Source: Saprospiraceae bacterium
GTDB taxonomy: Bacteria > Bacteroidota > Bacteroidia > Chitinophagales > Saprospiraceae
Reading direction: 5' to 3'
NCBI GenBank assembly: GCA_016714985.1
Contig: JADKBS010000023.1
Span: 94,881-158,880, forward strand
DNA: 64,000 nucleotides
In this document: positions 16,734-26,136 of the stretch, in pieces
How positions within the stretch are numbered: the first letter of the stretch is position 1
Layout of the letters: every line of letters starts with the position of its first letter
Notes under the pieces: generated by a model
Database searches by the model: none
Told to the model about the DNA's origin: nothing
What the model saw: the letters and a program-made list of their open reading frames with translations, nothing else
Translations under genes and position numbers: made by a program

Positions 16734-16855
16734 CTGCTAAGTAGCGTGTGGGAGGAGAGAGAAAAAGTTTCATTTTTTCTCTCTCCTCCTACATTTTGGG
16801 TTGTTTTTTTGGAAAAATTGAAAATTTTTCCAAAAAAACAACCCCTGATCAGTAG
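16734..16855. repeat. Double-hairpin repeat element, copy A
   Basis: Two large hairpins stand side by side. Hairpin 1 (16748-16792) has a purine-rich arm GGAGGAGAGAGAAAAA facing its exact complement with loop containing TTTCA. Hairpin 2 (16798-16844) has 22-base arms beginning GGGTTGTTTTTTTGG. They are linked by CATTTT. The unit is bounded by CTGCTAAGTAG (16734-16744) and CTGATCAGTAG (16845-16855). The same architecture with different but still pairing arms is found at 44.9-45.0 kb. Here it lies between two convergent genes, beyond the terminator at 16687. Confidence 0.85.
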
Positions 16856-16886
16856 TTCGGTAAAGCTTGGAAATTAGCCACTCGGC

Positions 16887-17783
16887 TCAATTCAACTGCT
16901 TGAAGTTCTCTGCAACTACCAGTTCCTTGATCCCTGGCTGATAGAAATAGAACCCTTCGCCTGACTTTACGCCAAGCCGCCCCGCTGTGACCATATTTAC
17001 CAAAAGCGGGCAAGGTGCATACTTGGGGTTGCCAAACCCATCCTGCAAAACCCGTAAAATGGCCAAACAGACATCCAATCCGATGAAATCAGCCAGCTGA
17101 AGCGGCCCCATGGGGTGAGCCATGCCCAGCTTCATCACGGTATCAATTTCCTCCACGCCTGCTACACCTTCATACAAGGTATAGATGGCCTCGTTTACCA
17201 TAGGCATAAGTATGCGGTTGGCAACGAAGCCTGGGTAGTCGTTAACCTCGACTGGAATCTTGCCCAATGCCCGGCTCATTTCCATGACCTTTTGGGTCAC
17301 CTCATTGGAAGTCGCATAGCCACGAATTACTTCAACGAGCTTCATCACTGGCACCGGGTTCATAAAGTGCATACCAATGACCTGACTGGGACGATTGGTA
17401 ACCGCCGCAATTTTTGTGATGGAGATGGAGGAGGTATTGGTTGCCAATATAGCCTTGGAAGGTGCCAACTCATCCATCTGGCGGAAGATTTTGAGCTTAA
17501 GGTCAACGTTCTCAGTTGCTGCCTCTACCACGATTTCTGCCTCCTTCACCGCTGCGTTCAATTCGGTGAATGTGGATAGGTTTGACAGCGTGGCAGTCTT
17601 GCCATCTTCCGTTAAAAACCCTTTGGCAACCATTCTGTCCAAGTTCTTTGAAATAGTGGCGATTGCCGTGTCAAGGGCATCTTGAGATACGTCCACCAAA
17701 TTGACTTTGTGGCCATTCATAGCAAATACATGGGCAATGCCGTTGCCCATTGTGCCTGCGCCGATAACTGTTACGTGCTTCAT
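16887..17783 (-). CDS. hbd: 3-hydroxyacyl-CoA (3-hydroxybutyryl-CoA) dehydrogenase
   Basis: NAD-dependent oxidation of 3-hydroxyacyl-CoA in fatty-acid or butyryl-CoA metabolism, in the cytoplasm. The Rossmann fold starts at once (VTVIGAGTMGNGIAHVFA). The catalytic His and Asn contexts are visible as GMHFMNPVPVMKLVEV and the NRILMPMVNEA helix, and the C-terminal domain contains DTVMKLGMAHPMGPLQLADFIGLD. Length (298 residues) fits the single-domain Hbd/PaaH type. The ATG at 17783 is preferred because the dinucleotide-binding strand then begins at residue 3. It lies 10 bases after the galM-type gene and is probably cotranscribed with it. Confidence 0.93.
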   Translation of the reverse strand: MKHVTVIGAGTMGNGIAHVFAMNGHKVNLVDVSQDALDTAIATISKNLDRMVAKGFLTEDGKTATLSNLSTFTELNAAVKEAEIVVEAATENVDLKLKIFRQMDELAPSKAILATNTSSISITKIAAVTNRPSQVIGMHFMNPVPVMKLVEVIRGYATSNEVTQKVMEMSRALGKIPVEVNDYPGFVANRILMPMVNEAIYTLYEGVAGVEEIDTVMKLGMAHPMGPLQLADFIGLDVCLAILRVLQDGFGNPKYAPCPLLVNMVTAGRLGVKSGEGFYFYQPGIKELVVAENFKQLN

Positions 17784-17793
17784 TTTTAGATAA

Positions 17794-18972
17794 TTATTTA
17801 ACCGCAAATTTATAAATTGTGGTGGATGAATAATGCGAACCAGGCATCACAACTGTTGAAGGCCATTCATTCTGTGAACGATTGGGGGTGTCTGGGAAAT
17901 GCTGCGTCTCTAAGCAAAACCCCCATCGGTCTTGGTAAACCACCCCACCTTTGCCTTTGTACTTGCCATCAAGGAAGTTGCCAGAATAAAACTGGATGCC
18001 TGGATCGGTCGTATAGACTTCCATGAAACGGCCACTAATTGGTTCGTAAACTGTGGCAGCGGGGTTCTTCATGTTTCCGGTTTTGATGCTGGAAAGCAAC
18101 CAGCAATGGTCGTAACCGTGTCCAATTTTCAATTGCTCATGTTCAGCGTTGATATCGAGGCCAATCCGTTTGGGCTTTCTGAAATCAAAGGGACTTCCAT
18201 TCAATGAAGTAAGCGTTCCCATTGGAATCAGGCTTGCATCCACTGGCAAGAAGCCGTTGGAAGTGATGGAAAGCACATGGTCAAGAATGTCACGCTGGGC
18301 GTTGCCCGTTAGGTTGAAATAGCTGTGATGGGTCAAATTCACATGGGTCTTCTTGTCGGGCGTGGCGAAGTAGGTAATTTTAAGTTCATTGTTATGGGTC
18401 AGGGTATATACGACCCTAACTTCCAGATTTCCGGGGTAACCTTCTTCCATATCTGGGCTAACATAGGTCAGGTTCAAGCTCGCCTCGCCCTTGGAAGTAT
18501 CCGGTATAGCTTCCCAAACTACCTTGTCAAAACCTTTCAAGCCACCATGCAAATGGTTTTCCCCATCGTTTTTGGCCAGTTTATAGGTTTTGCCATCCAT
18601 TTCAAACTGTCCATTGGCGATACGGTTGCCAAACCTGCCCACGATGCATCCAAAATAGGGGTTGTCTTTCACATACTCGTCCAGCGTCTCGTAGCCGAGC
18701 ACGACATCCCCCAGCTTTCCATTGCGGTCGGGGGTCATCAATGATACTACGATTCCACCATAATTGGTAATCTGCGCCACTAAGCCATGTTTGTTCGTGA
18801 GGGTGTAGCGGTCAACAGGGCTGCCATCCGCAAGTTTGCCCCATGCTTCTTTTTGAACCAAGGAACTCATTTTCACAGGTTGGTTTGATTTTCCGCCAGT
18901 ATCCTCCTGCCTACAAGCCAGAAGAGAAACCACCAAAATAAGCACCAAAATAATTGCATTAAGAAACTTCAT
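17794..18972 (-). CDS. galM: Aldose 1-epimerase (mutarotase), lipoprotein form
   Basis: Interconverts alpha and beta anomers of aldoses. The N-terminus is a lipoprotein signal (hydrophobic stretch ending VVSLLAC, Cys at about residue 20), so the enzyme is expected in the periplasm or on the outer membrane rather than in the cytosol. Family landmarks are GGIVVSLMTPDRNGK, FGCIVGRFGNRIANG, LHGGLKGFDKVVW, the catalytic-His context THHSYFNLTG, GYDHCWLL, and the general-base Glu in GFCLETQHFPDTPN. The ATG at 18972 starts the lipoprotein signal. It precedes hbd by 10 bases. Confidence 0.93.
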   Translation of the reverse strand: MKFLNAIILVLILVVSLLACRQEDTGGKSNQPVKMSSLVQKEAWGKLADGSPVDRYTLTNKHGLVAQITNYGGIVVSLMTPDRNGKLGDVVLGYETLDEYVKDNPYFGCIVGRFGNRIANGQFEMDGKTYKLAKNDGENHLHGGLKGFDKVVWEAIPDTSKGEASLNLTYVSPDMEEGYPGNLEVRVVYTLTHNNELKITYFATPDKKTHVNLTHHSYFNLTGNAQRDILDHVLSITSNGFLPVDASLIPMGTLTSLNGSPFDFRKPKRIGLDINAEHEQLKIGHGYDHCWLLSSIKTGNMKNPAATVYEPISGRFMEVYTTDPGIQFYSGNFLDGKYKGKGGVVYQDRWGFCLETQHFPDTPNRSQNEWPSTVVMPGSHYSSTTIYKFAVK

Positions 18973-19296
18973 TTGACAAAATTTATCTTTTGATGTAGCT
19001 GACGGCAAGCGTTGCGCTAACCATTATAAATATCGTTCCTGGCATTGCGCCTCCCTTTTCAAATAAACTGCAAAGGAAATTGATTTTGGTCAAAACCATC
19101 ATCTATGCACATGAACCTCAAATTGTATAAAAAACAATAAGCCAATAATGCCCCCAAAGGCAAATCCTTTGTTTGCATACAAAATATTTACCCAAACAAG
19201 ATTTTAGCATCCTATCGAAAAAAAAGCTATGTCATCTTAAAACCATAACTAAATTTACGCCGCATTACTATTTTTTCTCACTAAAAAAGTTGGAGT
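18973..19296. other. Intergenic region between divergent genes
   Basis: About 320 AT-rich bases separate galM and the TonB receptor gene and must hold both promoters. I found no perfect TAnnTTTG box on either strand and no repeat. Confidence 0.45.
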
Positions 19297-22119
19297 ATGA
19301 ATCAAATATTTAAACAAATCCTAACAGCTCTTTTGCTGTTCGCCAGTTGTACCGCCTTTGCACAGAGAGGTACTGTAACTGGAAAAGTTACCGATGCTGA
19401 CGGTGAAAGCTTGATTGGCGCTGCCGTTCAAGTCCAAGGGGCTTCGATTGGCACCATCACCGACGTTGATGGCAACTACTCCTTGCAATTGAATGCTGGC
19501 ACCTACACCTTGGAGATTTCCTACATCGGCTACGCCGTGACGACCCGTAATATTACGGTTGGAACTGGCACCACCACCTTGGATATTTCCTTGGAATCTG
19601 GCGCAACTGACCTCACCGAGGTTGTAGTTTCTACCGGTAGCAGGAGTTCACAAAGGACCATCCTCGACTCCCCGATTCCTATTGACGTGTTTGGGCAAAA
19701 TGAGTTGAAGTCCACTACCCAAAACAGTTTTGACAAGGCATTGCAATACAGGGTTCCATCCTTCAATACGGTGAACACTCCTGTAAACGATGCAACGACC
19801 CTGCTCGACCCTTACGAAATCAGGAACCTCGGCCCAAGCCGTACCCTCATCCTCGTGAACGGAAAGCGCAAGAACACCAGCTCGCTGCTGTACGTTCAGT
19901 TCTCCCCCGGTCGTGGTGAGACTGGCGCCGACCTTTCTGCTATCCCAGTGGACGCCATCAAGCGGGTGGAAATCCTGAGGGACGGTGCCTCCGCCCAATA
20001 TGGCTCCGATGCCATTGCAGGTGTAATGAACGTCATCTTGAAGGACCGCTATGATTATTCTACCTTGACCTTCAGGGCTGGTACCACAACTTCTGGTGGT
20101 GAAGACTTCGTAAGAAGGCCGGGCAATGGCCGTGGCGACACCTACGGCGTATCGCTCAACAGCGGCAGCAACTTCGGCCAGAAAGGTTACATCAACTACA
20201 CCATTGACCTCAGCCAACAGAATAGCGCTGTCCGTTCTGGCATTATTGACGTAGATACTGAAATTGCAACTTTCGGTGGCTTCCCGGAACAAGACCAATT
20301 GATACGGGATTATTTGAATGACCACCCAACCGGCAACAACGTTAATGGTACAGGCGAAATCACTGCTGGCAAATTCCTCCTCAATGGTGGATTCTCGGCA
20401 GGTACATTAGGTAACGTCTATGGCAACATCGCCGTTGTCACCAAAAAAGTGGAAAGCTTTGCCAACTTTCGTGCCCCGTATTGGCGGCAAGACCGTGGCC
20501 TACTCCACGCAAGGTCTGACAATGGTGGCAAGAACTATATCACAGAGGCAACCTTGGCTTTCCCAGAGGATGACCCCGATATTTATCAAGGTTATATTGG
20601 CTATCTGCCAACTTTTGAAGGCGACCTCACAGACTATACCGCCACGGTCGGTGTAGATAACGAGCACAACGGCTGGAAACACGATGTCAGCCTTACCATT
20701 GGTGGCAACAAACAGTTGTACTCCGTCAACAATACTGTAAACAGGACACTTGGCACCAGCAGCCCCGTTTCCTTCAAACCAGGCGGGTTCAGCTTCAACC
20801 ACGTAGTGTCCAACCTTGATGTCAACAAAAACATCACGGATGCATTTGGAATTGCCTTTGGTGCAGAGGCACGTTCCGAGACCTACCAGATTTTTGCAGG
20901 TGACCAGGCTTCCTATTTTGGTGAGGGCGCCAATTCTTTCCCAGGCATTCGGGAAGAAAACGCAAGGACGAATTCCCGTTTCAACCTGGGTGTCTATTTC
21001 GATGCAAGGTTCGACGTTTCGCCAAACTTCTTGATAAATGGTACTGTCCGTTCGGAGAAATACTCTGACTTTGGCGGTGCATCGGTGTGGAAGCTATCCT
21101 CTCGCTACAAGATGCTGGACGATAAAATCATCTTACGTGGTTCTGTTTCCACGGGCTTCCGTGCCCCAAGCTTGCACCAGATTTATGCGCAATCAACGCA
21201 AGCATCTTCTGCAGGAGGTACCATCGTACTTTCAGGGCTTTTCAACAACCTCTCCGCCGCAGCAAGGCAATTGGAAATCCCAAGGTTGACACCTGAGAAG
21301 TCCACCAACATCTCTGTCGGTGTAGGCTTGAACCCAGCCAAAAACTTCAACATTTCGCTGGATTACTACAACATCAATATCACAGACCGCATCGTTTACA
21401 GTTCTTCTGTTAGAGCAGCTGAAAACGACTCCACCTCGAATTTGGCTCAGATTCTAAAAGCTGGCGAGCTTGAATCTGTTCAGTTCTTCATTAACGGCGT
21501 TGAAACACAGACCGATGGTATTGACTTCGTAGCCAATTACCGCAACCTTGAGGTAGGTGCTGGCAAATTGGGCATTAGCCTTTCTGGCAACTACACCATC
21601 AAGAATGAAATCGTGGGGACGCCCAACAATCCTAAACCAATTGCTGATGCTGGTGCCACCATCCTGAACAACCAGGTAATCTCATTGATGGAAGAAGGTC
21701 GCCCACTTTACAAAGCCATCCTTGGCTTTGATTATAACATGGGCAAGCTAAGTGTAGGGTTGTACAACACGTTGTTCGGCCCAACAAAGTTCCAGGACCT
21801 CGACAACGGTGGTTCCATCATGAACCACATCAAAGCCGAGTTCGACCCTGCAGTTGTTACGGACTTGGTGATAAGCTATGATATAACTAAAAAAGCAACC
21901 TTTACCCTTGGCGTAAACAATATCCTGAACGTTCTCCCAAAATGGGACCTCGTTGGTATTGACCAAGAAGGAAAAGACTATCTGAAGAACGAAACAGACA
22001 AGAGTTTGCTTCGTGGCTTCTTAGGCTTCAGCGGCCGTTACGACATCCTTGGTTACAATGGCTCACAGTTCAGCCAATTGGGCACCATGATCAATGGCAA
22101 CTTGAGCATCAGGTTCTAA
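19297..22119 (+). CDS. TonB-dependent outer-membrane receptor
   Basis: Energised outer-membrane channel of 940 residues. A signal peptide ends at about residue 22 (TAFAQ). A CarboxypepD_reg-like N-terminal domain (about 25-105, GKVTDADGESLIGAAVQVQG) is followed by the plug (about 110-245, containing DAIKRVEILRDGASAQYGSDAIAGVMN) and a beta barrel reaching the C-terminal Phe. The plug sequence is of the siderophore/cobalamin-type TonB receptors rather than a clear SusC, and no SusD-like gene is adjacent. The substrate is unknown. A strong terminator follows, so the gene is monocistronic. Confidence 0.93.
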   Translation: MNQIFKQILTALLLFASCTAFAQRGTVTGKVTDADGESLIGAAVQVQGASIGTITDVDGNYSLQLNAGTYTLEISYIGYAVTTRNITVGTGTTTLDISLESGATDLTEVVVSTGSRSSQRTILDSPIPIDVFGQNELKSTTQNSFDKALQYRVPSFNTVNTPVNDATTLLDPYEIRNLGPSRTLILVNGKRKNTSSLLYVQFSPGRGETGADLSAIPVDAIKRVEILRDGASAQYGSDAIAGVMNVILKDRYDYSTLTFRAGTTTSGGEDFVRRPGNGRGDTYGVSLNSGSNFGQKGYINYTIDLSQQNSAVRSGIIDVDTEIATFGGFPEQDQLIRDYLNDHPTGNNVNGTGEITAGKFLLNGGFSAGTLGNVYGNIAVVTKKVESFANFRAPYWRQDRGLLHARSDNGGKNYITEATLAFPEDDPDIYQGYIGYLPTFEGDLTDYTATVGVDNEHNGWKHDVSLTIGGNKQLYSVNNTVNRTLGTSSPVSFKPGGFSFNHVVSNLDVNKNITDAFGIAFGAEARSETYQIFAGDQASYFGEGANSFPGIREENARTNSRFNLGVYFDARFDVSPNFLINGTVRSEKYSDFGGASVWKLSSRYKMLDDKIILRGSVSTGFRAPSLHQIYAQSTQASSAGGTIVLSGLFNNLSAAARQLEIPRLTPEKSTNISVGVGLNPAKNFNISLDYYNINITDRIVYSSSVRAAENDSTSNLAQILKAGELESVQFFINGVETQTDGIDFVANYRNLEVGAGKLGISLSGNYTIKNEIVGTPNNPKPIADAGATILNNQVISLMEEGRPLYKAILGFDYNMGKLSVGLYNTLFGPTKFQDLDNGGSIMNHIKAEFDPAVVTDLVISYDITKKATFTLGVNNILNVLPKWDLVGIDQEGKDYLKNETDKSLLRGFLGFSGRYDILGYNGSQFSQLGTMINGNLSIRF

Positions 22120-22138
22120 AAGTCAAATTAGCACAAAT

Positions 22139-22172
22139 AAAGGCCAACCCGCTGCTTGTGGGTTGGCCTTTT
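22139..22172 (+). terminator. Rho-independent terminator of the TonB receptor gene
   Basis: AAAGGCCAACCC pairs with GGGTTGGCCTTT across a short loop and is followed by TTG and T-rich sequence. It begins 20 bases after the stop. Confidence 0.88.
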
Positions 22173-22300
22173 GTTTATGAAAGTCTGGAATCGGTACATT
22201 TTTTGAAAAAAAACATACATACCTCCTATTTTGGCCCGAGTTTGAGAACACTTCTTCTCTTTGGCCGTACCCCCAAATACTTCACACGAATCCGTGAACA

Positions 22301-24283
22301 ATGACAAGACTCCTACTCACCATCTTCCTTGCCTGTTGTTTATTGCCGCTGTTTGCACAGCAAGAGCAGGGCAGTATTCAAATCATTCCTGACGAATATG
22401 CCAAAATCCACCATGAGGGCGAGGTTGCATTGCTGCAAATGAAATACAAAGAGGCGCTTTCCCATTTCAAGAAAGTATTAAAAAAATTCCCTGACTTCTC
22501 CCCTGCCCTACGTAGCGCTGGGGCCTGCTACGAACTGACTGGCGAATACGAGGAAGCTGCTGCCTACTATGAAAAAGCCTTGAAGCAAAGCCCCAATTTT
22601 TCCCGTGCCCTTTACTTTGAATGTGGCAAAATCCTGTATCAAATAGGTAAATACAAGGATGCACTCAAATATTTCGAGTTGTATGAAAGCCTCAAGCAGG
22701 TATCGCCTGTCAATTTTGCTTACAACGGCCTGGAAGAAAGAAAAATAGAAGCCAAATATTACGATCAATTGGAAGGCAACCTGCGCTCGTGCCGGGCGGC
22801 AACGGATTCCTTGCAGTTCCTCGGCATAAAGGAAGTCACGAACCTTGGGGGCGCTGTCAATACAGGTGCCGATGAATACTTCCCCTACCTGACCAACGAT
22901 GGTAACACCCTTTTCTTCACCAGCAGGAAGGATGAAAAAGCCGATGAAAACCTCTTCACCGCCAGCCGACCAAGGGGAGAGTGGCGGAGTGCCGAGCAGG
23001 TTTCCGAATTCAATACTGGTGAAAACGAGGGCATGGTGACGATGGTAAGGGATGGGCGGCGCATTTTTTTCACGGCGTGTAAGCGGGAAGATGTGCTTGG
23101 CCCCTGCGATATTTGGGAGGCCGTCATGGATGGCAATCATTTTACCGATACCCGCCCCTTAAAGGGAAGCACAAACAGTGATGGCTGGGAGTCACAGGCC
23201 AGTATCAGTTGCGATGGCATCACGCTCTATTTTGCCAGCAGCCGCCCCGGTGGCCTTGGTGGAACGGATATTTGGAAGAGCATTAAGAACAAGGATGGCG
23301 TCTGGGGCGCACCAAAAAACCTCGGCCCAAATGTCAATACAACTGGGGACGAAGAAGCTCCCTTCATCACCAATGATGGCAAAGTGCTTTATTTCTCCTC
23401 TACCGGCCACTTGGGCCTAGGCGAGCAGGATTTGTTCGTTTCAAGGCTGGGTGTACACGGCGTTTGGGGCTATGCCCGCAACCTTGGCAAACCTGTTAAT
23501 TCGGCTTACCGAGAATTGGGTATTTACTTGACTCCTGATGGCAAGACGGGCTATTTTGCTTCCAATCGGAACGGGGGACATGGGGGCATGGACATCTACC
23601 AGTTTGAACTGCCAGAACAGCTTTCCAGTGACCCCATTACCTATTTCGAAGGCTATGTAAGGGACTCTATCACGCAATTGCCAGTACCCTGCACCGTTAT
23701 GGCCAAAGGCTTTACCCCCATTAAGACCGATGCGGAGGGTAGGTTTTTCATGTGCCTAAAGGCAGGCGACACCCTGCAGGTAGATGTTAGGGCCGACGAA
23801 TACCACAATTACAAAAACCAGTTTGTGGTACCGCAATGGGAGAACCGCACCGCCTACCACGTCAACCTTTTACTTGACCCACTCTTCAAGCTGCCTGCCT
23901 ACACGGGCGACCTTTTGGTGGAAAAAGGGGTGCCGATGCCCGTCAAGAACCCATCCACGGAAGTCCACCACGAAGTCATGTTCGACTTTGACAAATCAGA
24001 TTTGAAGCCGGCTGAAATCGAGAAGATTGAGGAGTTTTTTAGCACAGCCTTCAAAGACAAGATCATCCATAGCGTTGAAATCGTGGGGTATGCCGATGAA
24101 GTCGGTTCCAATTCCTACAACCTCGTTCTTTCTGAAAAAAGAGCCAAGGCCATAGGTGTTCTTTTGAAAGGAAAGGGCATAAAAGTGGACAAGGTCTATA
24201 TCGAAGGACGAGGTGAAGCAGCCAGCGATCGTCCGAATTGGCAAAATAGGAAAGTGGATGTCGTAGTCAAATTGGAGAAATAA
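22301..24283 (+). CDS. PorE-like TPR/PD40/OmpA envelope protein
   Basis: Protein of 660 residues with signal peptide (to LFAQ, about residue 20). TPR repeats follow (about 30-140, EALSHFKKVLKKFPDFSPAL), then WD40-like PD40 repeats (about 190-440, for example DEYFPYLTNDGNTLFFTS), a carboxypeptidase-regulatory-like domain (about 447-515) and an OmpA C-terminal peptidoglycan-binding domain (about 553-660, VMFDFDKSDL ... LSEKRAKAI ... NRKVDVVVK). This exact domain order is that of PorE (PG1058) of the T9SS in Porphyromonas gingivalis. Related proteins occur in several copies per Bacteroidota genome, so it may be a paralogue. A periplasmic, peptidoglycan-associated role is expected. Confidence 0.88.
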   Translation: MTRLLLTIFLACCLLPLFAQQEQGSIQIIPDEYAKIHHEGEVALLQMKYKEALSHFKKVLKKFPDFSPALRSAGACYELTGEYEEAAAYYEKALKQSPNFSRALYFECGKILYQIGKYKDALKYFELYESLKQVSPVNFAYNGLEERKIEAKYYDQLEGNLRSCRAATDSLQFLGIKEVTNLGGAVNTGADEYFPYLTNDGNTLFFTSRKDEKADENLFTASRPRGEWRSAEQVSEFNTGENEGMVTMVRDGRRIFFTACKREDVLGPCDIWEAVMDGNHFTDTRPLKGSTNSDGWESQASISCDGITLYFASSRPGGLGGTDIWKSIKNKDGVWGAPKNLGPNVNTTGDEEAPFITNDGKVLYFSSTGHLGLGEQDLFVSRLGVHGVWGYARNLGKPVNSAYRELGIYLTPDGKTGYFASNRNGGHGGMDIYQFELPEQLSSDPITYFEGYVRDSITQLPVPCTVMAKGFTPIKTDAEGRFFMCLKAGDTLQVDVRADEYHNYKNQFVVPQWENRTAYHVNLLLDPLFKLPAYTGDLLVEKGVPMPVKNPSTEVHHEVMFDFDKSDLKPAEIEKIEEFFSTAFKDKIIHSVEIVGYADEVGSNSYNLVLSEKRAKAIGVLLKGKGIKVDKVYIEGRGEAASDRPNWQNRKVDVVVKLEK

Positions 24284-24427
24284 GCCGCTTGTTTTACGAA
24301 TACATTAACAGCCAAAACCAAAACCTCCGCTGCTTGCGTATGTTTCCTGTATCCAAAGTGATTTTCTAGGGTGATTGAAATTTTGCGAAGCAAGATTTCA
24401 ATCTCACAAATTAACTAAATCCATTGT

Positions 24428-24961
24428 ATGAAAACATTTGCAGCCATCCTCCTCACATCCACCATCATGCTGTCTGCTTCCTGTAACCAGGCACAAGACG
24501 TAAAACAACAAGCCACCGTTTCCACCCCGACCTTCTACCTGACCACCACGGGCGATACCATTCAAAAATTAGTAAAAACCGACGAGCAGTGGCAAGCAGA
24601 ACTGTCGCCGATGGAATATACCGTGCTGCGCCAAGCCGGCACCGAACGGGCCTATACGGGCGCCTATTGGGACAACCACGAAACGGGCCGCTACTACTGC
24701 CGTGGCTGCAACGCCCCCCTCTTCGATTCCGACACCAAATTCGATTCGGGCTGCGGCTGGCCCAGCTTCTTCAAAGCGGTGAATGACCATGCCATCGTTG
24801 AAATTGAAGACACAACGCATGGCATGGTGCGCACGGAAATCCGCTGTGCCAAATGCAACGGCCACCTCGGCCACGTCTTCGATGACGGCCCACCGCCCAC
24901 GGGCCTGCGTTATTGCATGAACTCTGCTTCGATGCGGTTTGAGAAAACGGTGAAGAATTAG
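24428..24961 (+). CDS. msrB: Peptide-methionine (R)-S-oxide reductase, predicted lipoprotein
   Basis: Reduces methionine-R-sulfoxide in proteins. The sequence opens with a lipoprotein signal (hydrophobic run ending LSASC, Cys at about 19), so it should act in the periplasm or at the outer membrane on oxidised envelope proteins. MsrB features are two zinc CxxC pairs (YYCRGCNAPLF and IRCAKCNGHLGHVF), SGCGWPSF with the likely resolving Cys, and the catalytic Cys in LRYCMNSASM. Length (177 residues) is a standard MsrB domain plus export signal. It is not fused to MsrA. Confidence 0.95.
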   Translation: MKTFAAILLTSTIMLSASCNQAQDVKQQATVSTPTFYLTTTGDTIQKLVKTDEQWQAELSPMEYTVLRQAGTERAYTGAYWDNHETGRYYCRGCNAPLFDSDTKFDSGCGWPSFFKAVNDHAIVEIEDTTHGMVRTEIRCAKCNGHLGHVFDDGPPPTGLRYCMNSASMRFEKTVKN

Positions 24962-25038
24962 GGTAACTGTTTGAAGTGAGAACCTTCTAAAGATATTTTC
25001 TGGAAATTTAATGTAATGGCGACCTGTTTTGCAAACCG

Positions 25039-25079
25039 CCGAATTGAGGCGGCGACCTCAAGTCGCCGCCTCAATTCGG
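25039..25079. repeat. 18-bp perfect inverted repeat
   Basis: CCGAATTGAGGCGGCGAC (25039-25056) and its exact reverse complement (25062-25079) flank the 5-nt loop CTCAA. It lies about 80 bases after msrB and has no T tract. It could be a 3' hairpin of the msrB mRNA or a palindromic repeat. Confidence 0.85.
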
Positions 25080-25506
25080 TGACACTGGCAATGAGCTTTG
25101 GTGATGCAGGCCAGACCTTTCCTAAACTTCAATGATGCATTTGATTGATGCCAACAAAAATTGGGCTGGCCAACTGTGCAAAAAAATGACGGCCTAGAAA
25201 AATTGTGACGCTAAAAAATATTTACGTATTATAGCTTGTAACAATACAATCAATCCGTGATTCGCAAATTCTCGATTCGAAAAACACTTTCCCTGCATCG
25301 AAAAGCCTCCGACCGATACCTGAAATGCACAAAACCATATCGGAAAAGTTTCTTCCGACATGCCAACTATGTTTTTTCATGTTGGAAAAACTTCTGTTAA
25401 TAGGTAAGAAACATTCCTGGAGTTAATCCAAAGATTTTCGGATATTGATTGTCTTTTCTTCCGTACCGGAAAAACTTGCTCCCATCTCCGAACTTTCCAT
25501 TCCTAA

Positions 25507-25812
25507 ATCGGAAAAGTTTTTTCCGATTTAAGAAAAAACTTTTCCGACTTAGGAAGACATGTAGCTGATTTCCAAAAACGCAGGTTACTGCTCGAAGAAC
25601 TCAACAAATACGGAGGTTTTAAGGTCAAGAAGCCCTTAAGGCGCTTTCCGCATGTTACAGCTTTGCCCAACTGGCCACTGCCGAGCAGTCTTGAAGTTGT
25701 GACACCGGGGACAGGGCATTGCGTGTTGTTTTTTAAAGGGTTTCAGTATTTTTTGTCTGCCAGCACACATTTTTCCATACAATTTTTTTGTTTCTTAAAA
25801 AACAAGCATTAG
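25507..25812 (+). pseudogene. Possible decayed ORF with imperfect repeat
   Basis: One frame stays open for 101 codons between stops but has no ATG. It reads protein-like in its middle (GRHVADFQKRRLLLEELNK, then GGFKVKKPLRRFP). Upstream the peptide KVFSDLRKNFSDLG shows a short internal repeat that matches the repeated DNA motif GGAAAAGTTT seen over the preceding 180 bases. I read it as the remains of a gene, but a chance open frame is not excluded. Confidence 0.25.
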
Positions 25813-26091
25813 GTTTGTCCATCCTCGGACATCGGTTCGGGATTCTATGCCAAAAAATCGGACACCCAAAATGAAAACCCCTGAAACAAACATAATTTAC
25901 ATTTACCACACATCCTAATTTAGGCCGTCCGGCCTACTTGTTTGAATAAATTCCGTTCAGGAATTCGTCGCAGTCCTGTATGTATTATCTAAGGTCAAAA
26001 CCGAATGCTGCCCGTGCTTTTCGCACCTTACAGCATTCGGCGCATGGCCGACTTTGTATTGATTTTATACAGTATTTCCATAACCGGGTGC

Positions 26092-26099
26092 TATCTTTG
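26092..26099 (+). promoter_or_regulatory. -7 box TATCTTTG for the pseudo-pappalysin gene
   Basis: TATCTTTG is an exact TAnnTTTG match 37 bases before the ATG at 26137. It supports that start over the upstream in-frame ATG at 26005. The -33 element is weak. Confidence 0.5.
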
Positions 26100-26136
26100 C
26101 TTGACCAGCAAGGGTAGGCCAATAACTATTTTTACC

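Larger units (their letters stand above)
24962..26136. other. Long intergenic region with palindrome, decayed ORF and promoter
   Basis: About 1.17 kb without an intact gene. It contains the inverted repeat at 25039-25079, a scatter of GGAAAAGTTT/AAACTTTTCC motifs between 25336 and 25560, an open stretch without a start (25507-25812), and a -7 box just before the next gene. Confidence 0.6.

Noticed and set aside
16798..16844. Hairpin 2 of element copy A as a terminator for hbd
   Set aside because: There is no T tract after the stem on the minus strand, and the same structure occurs upstream of a gene at copy B, so terminator function does not explain it.
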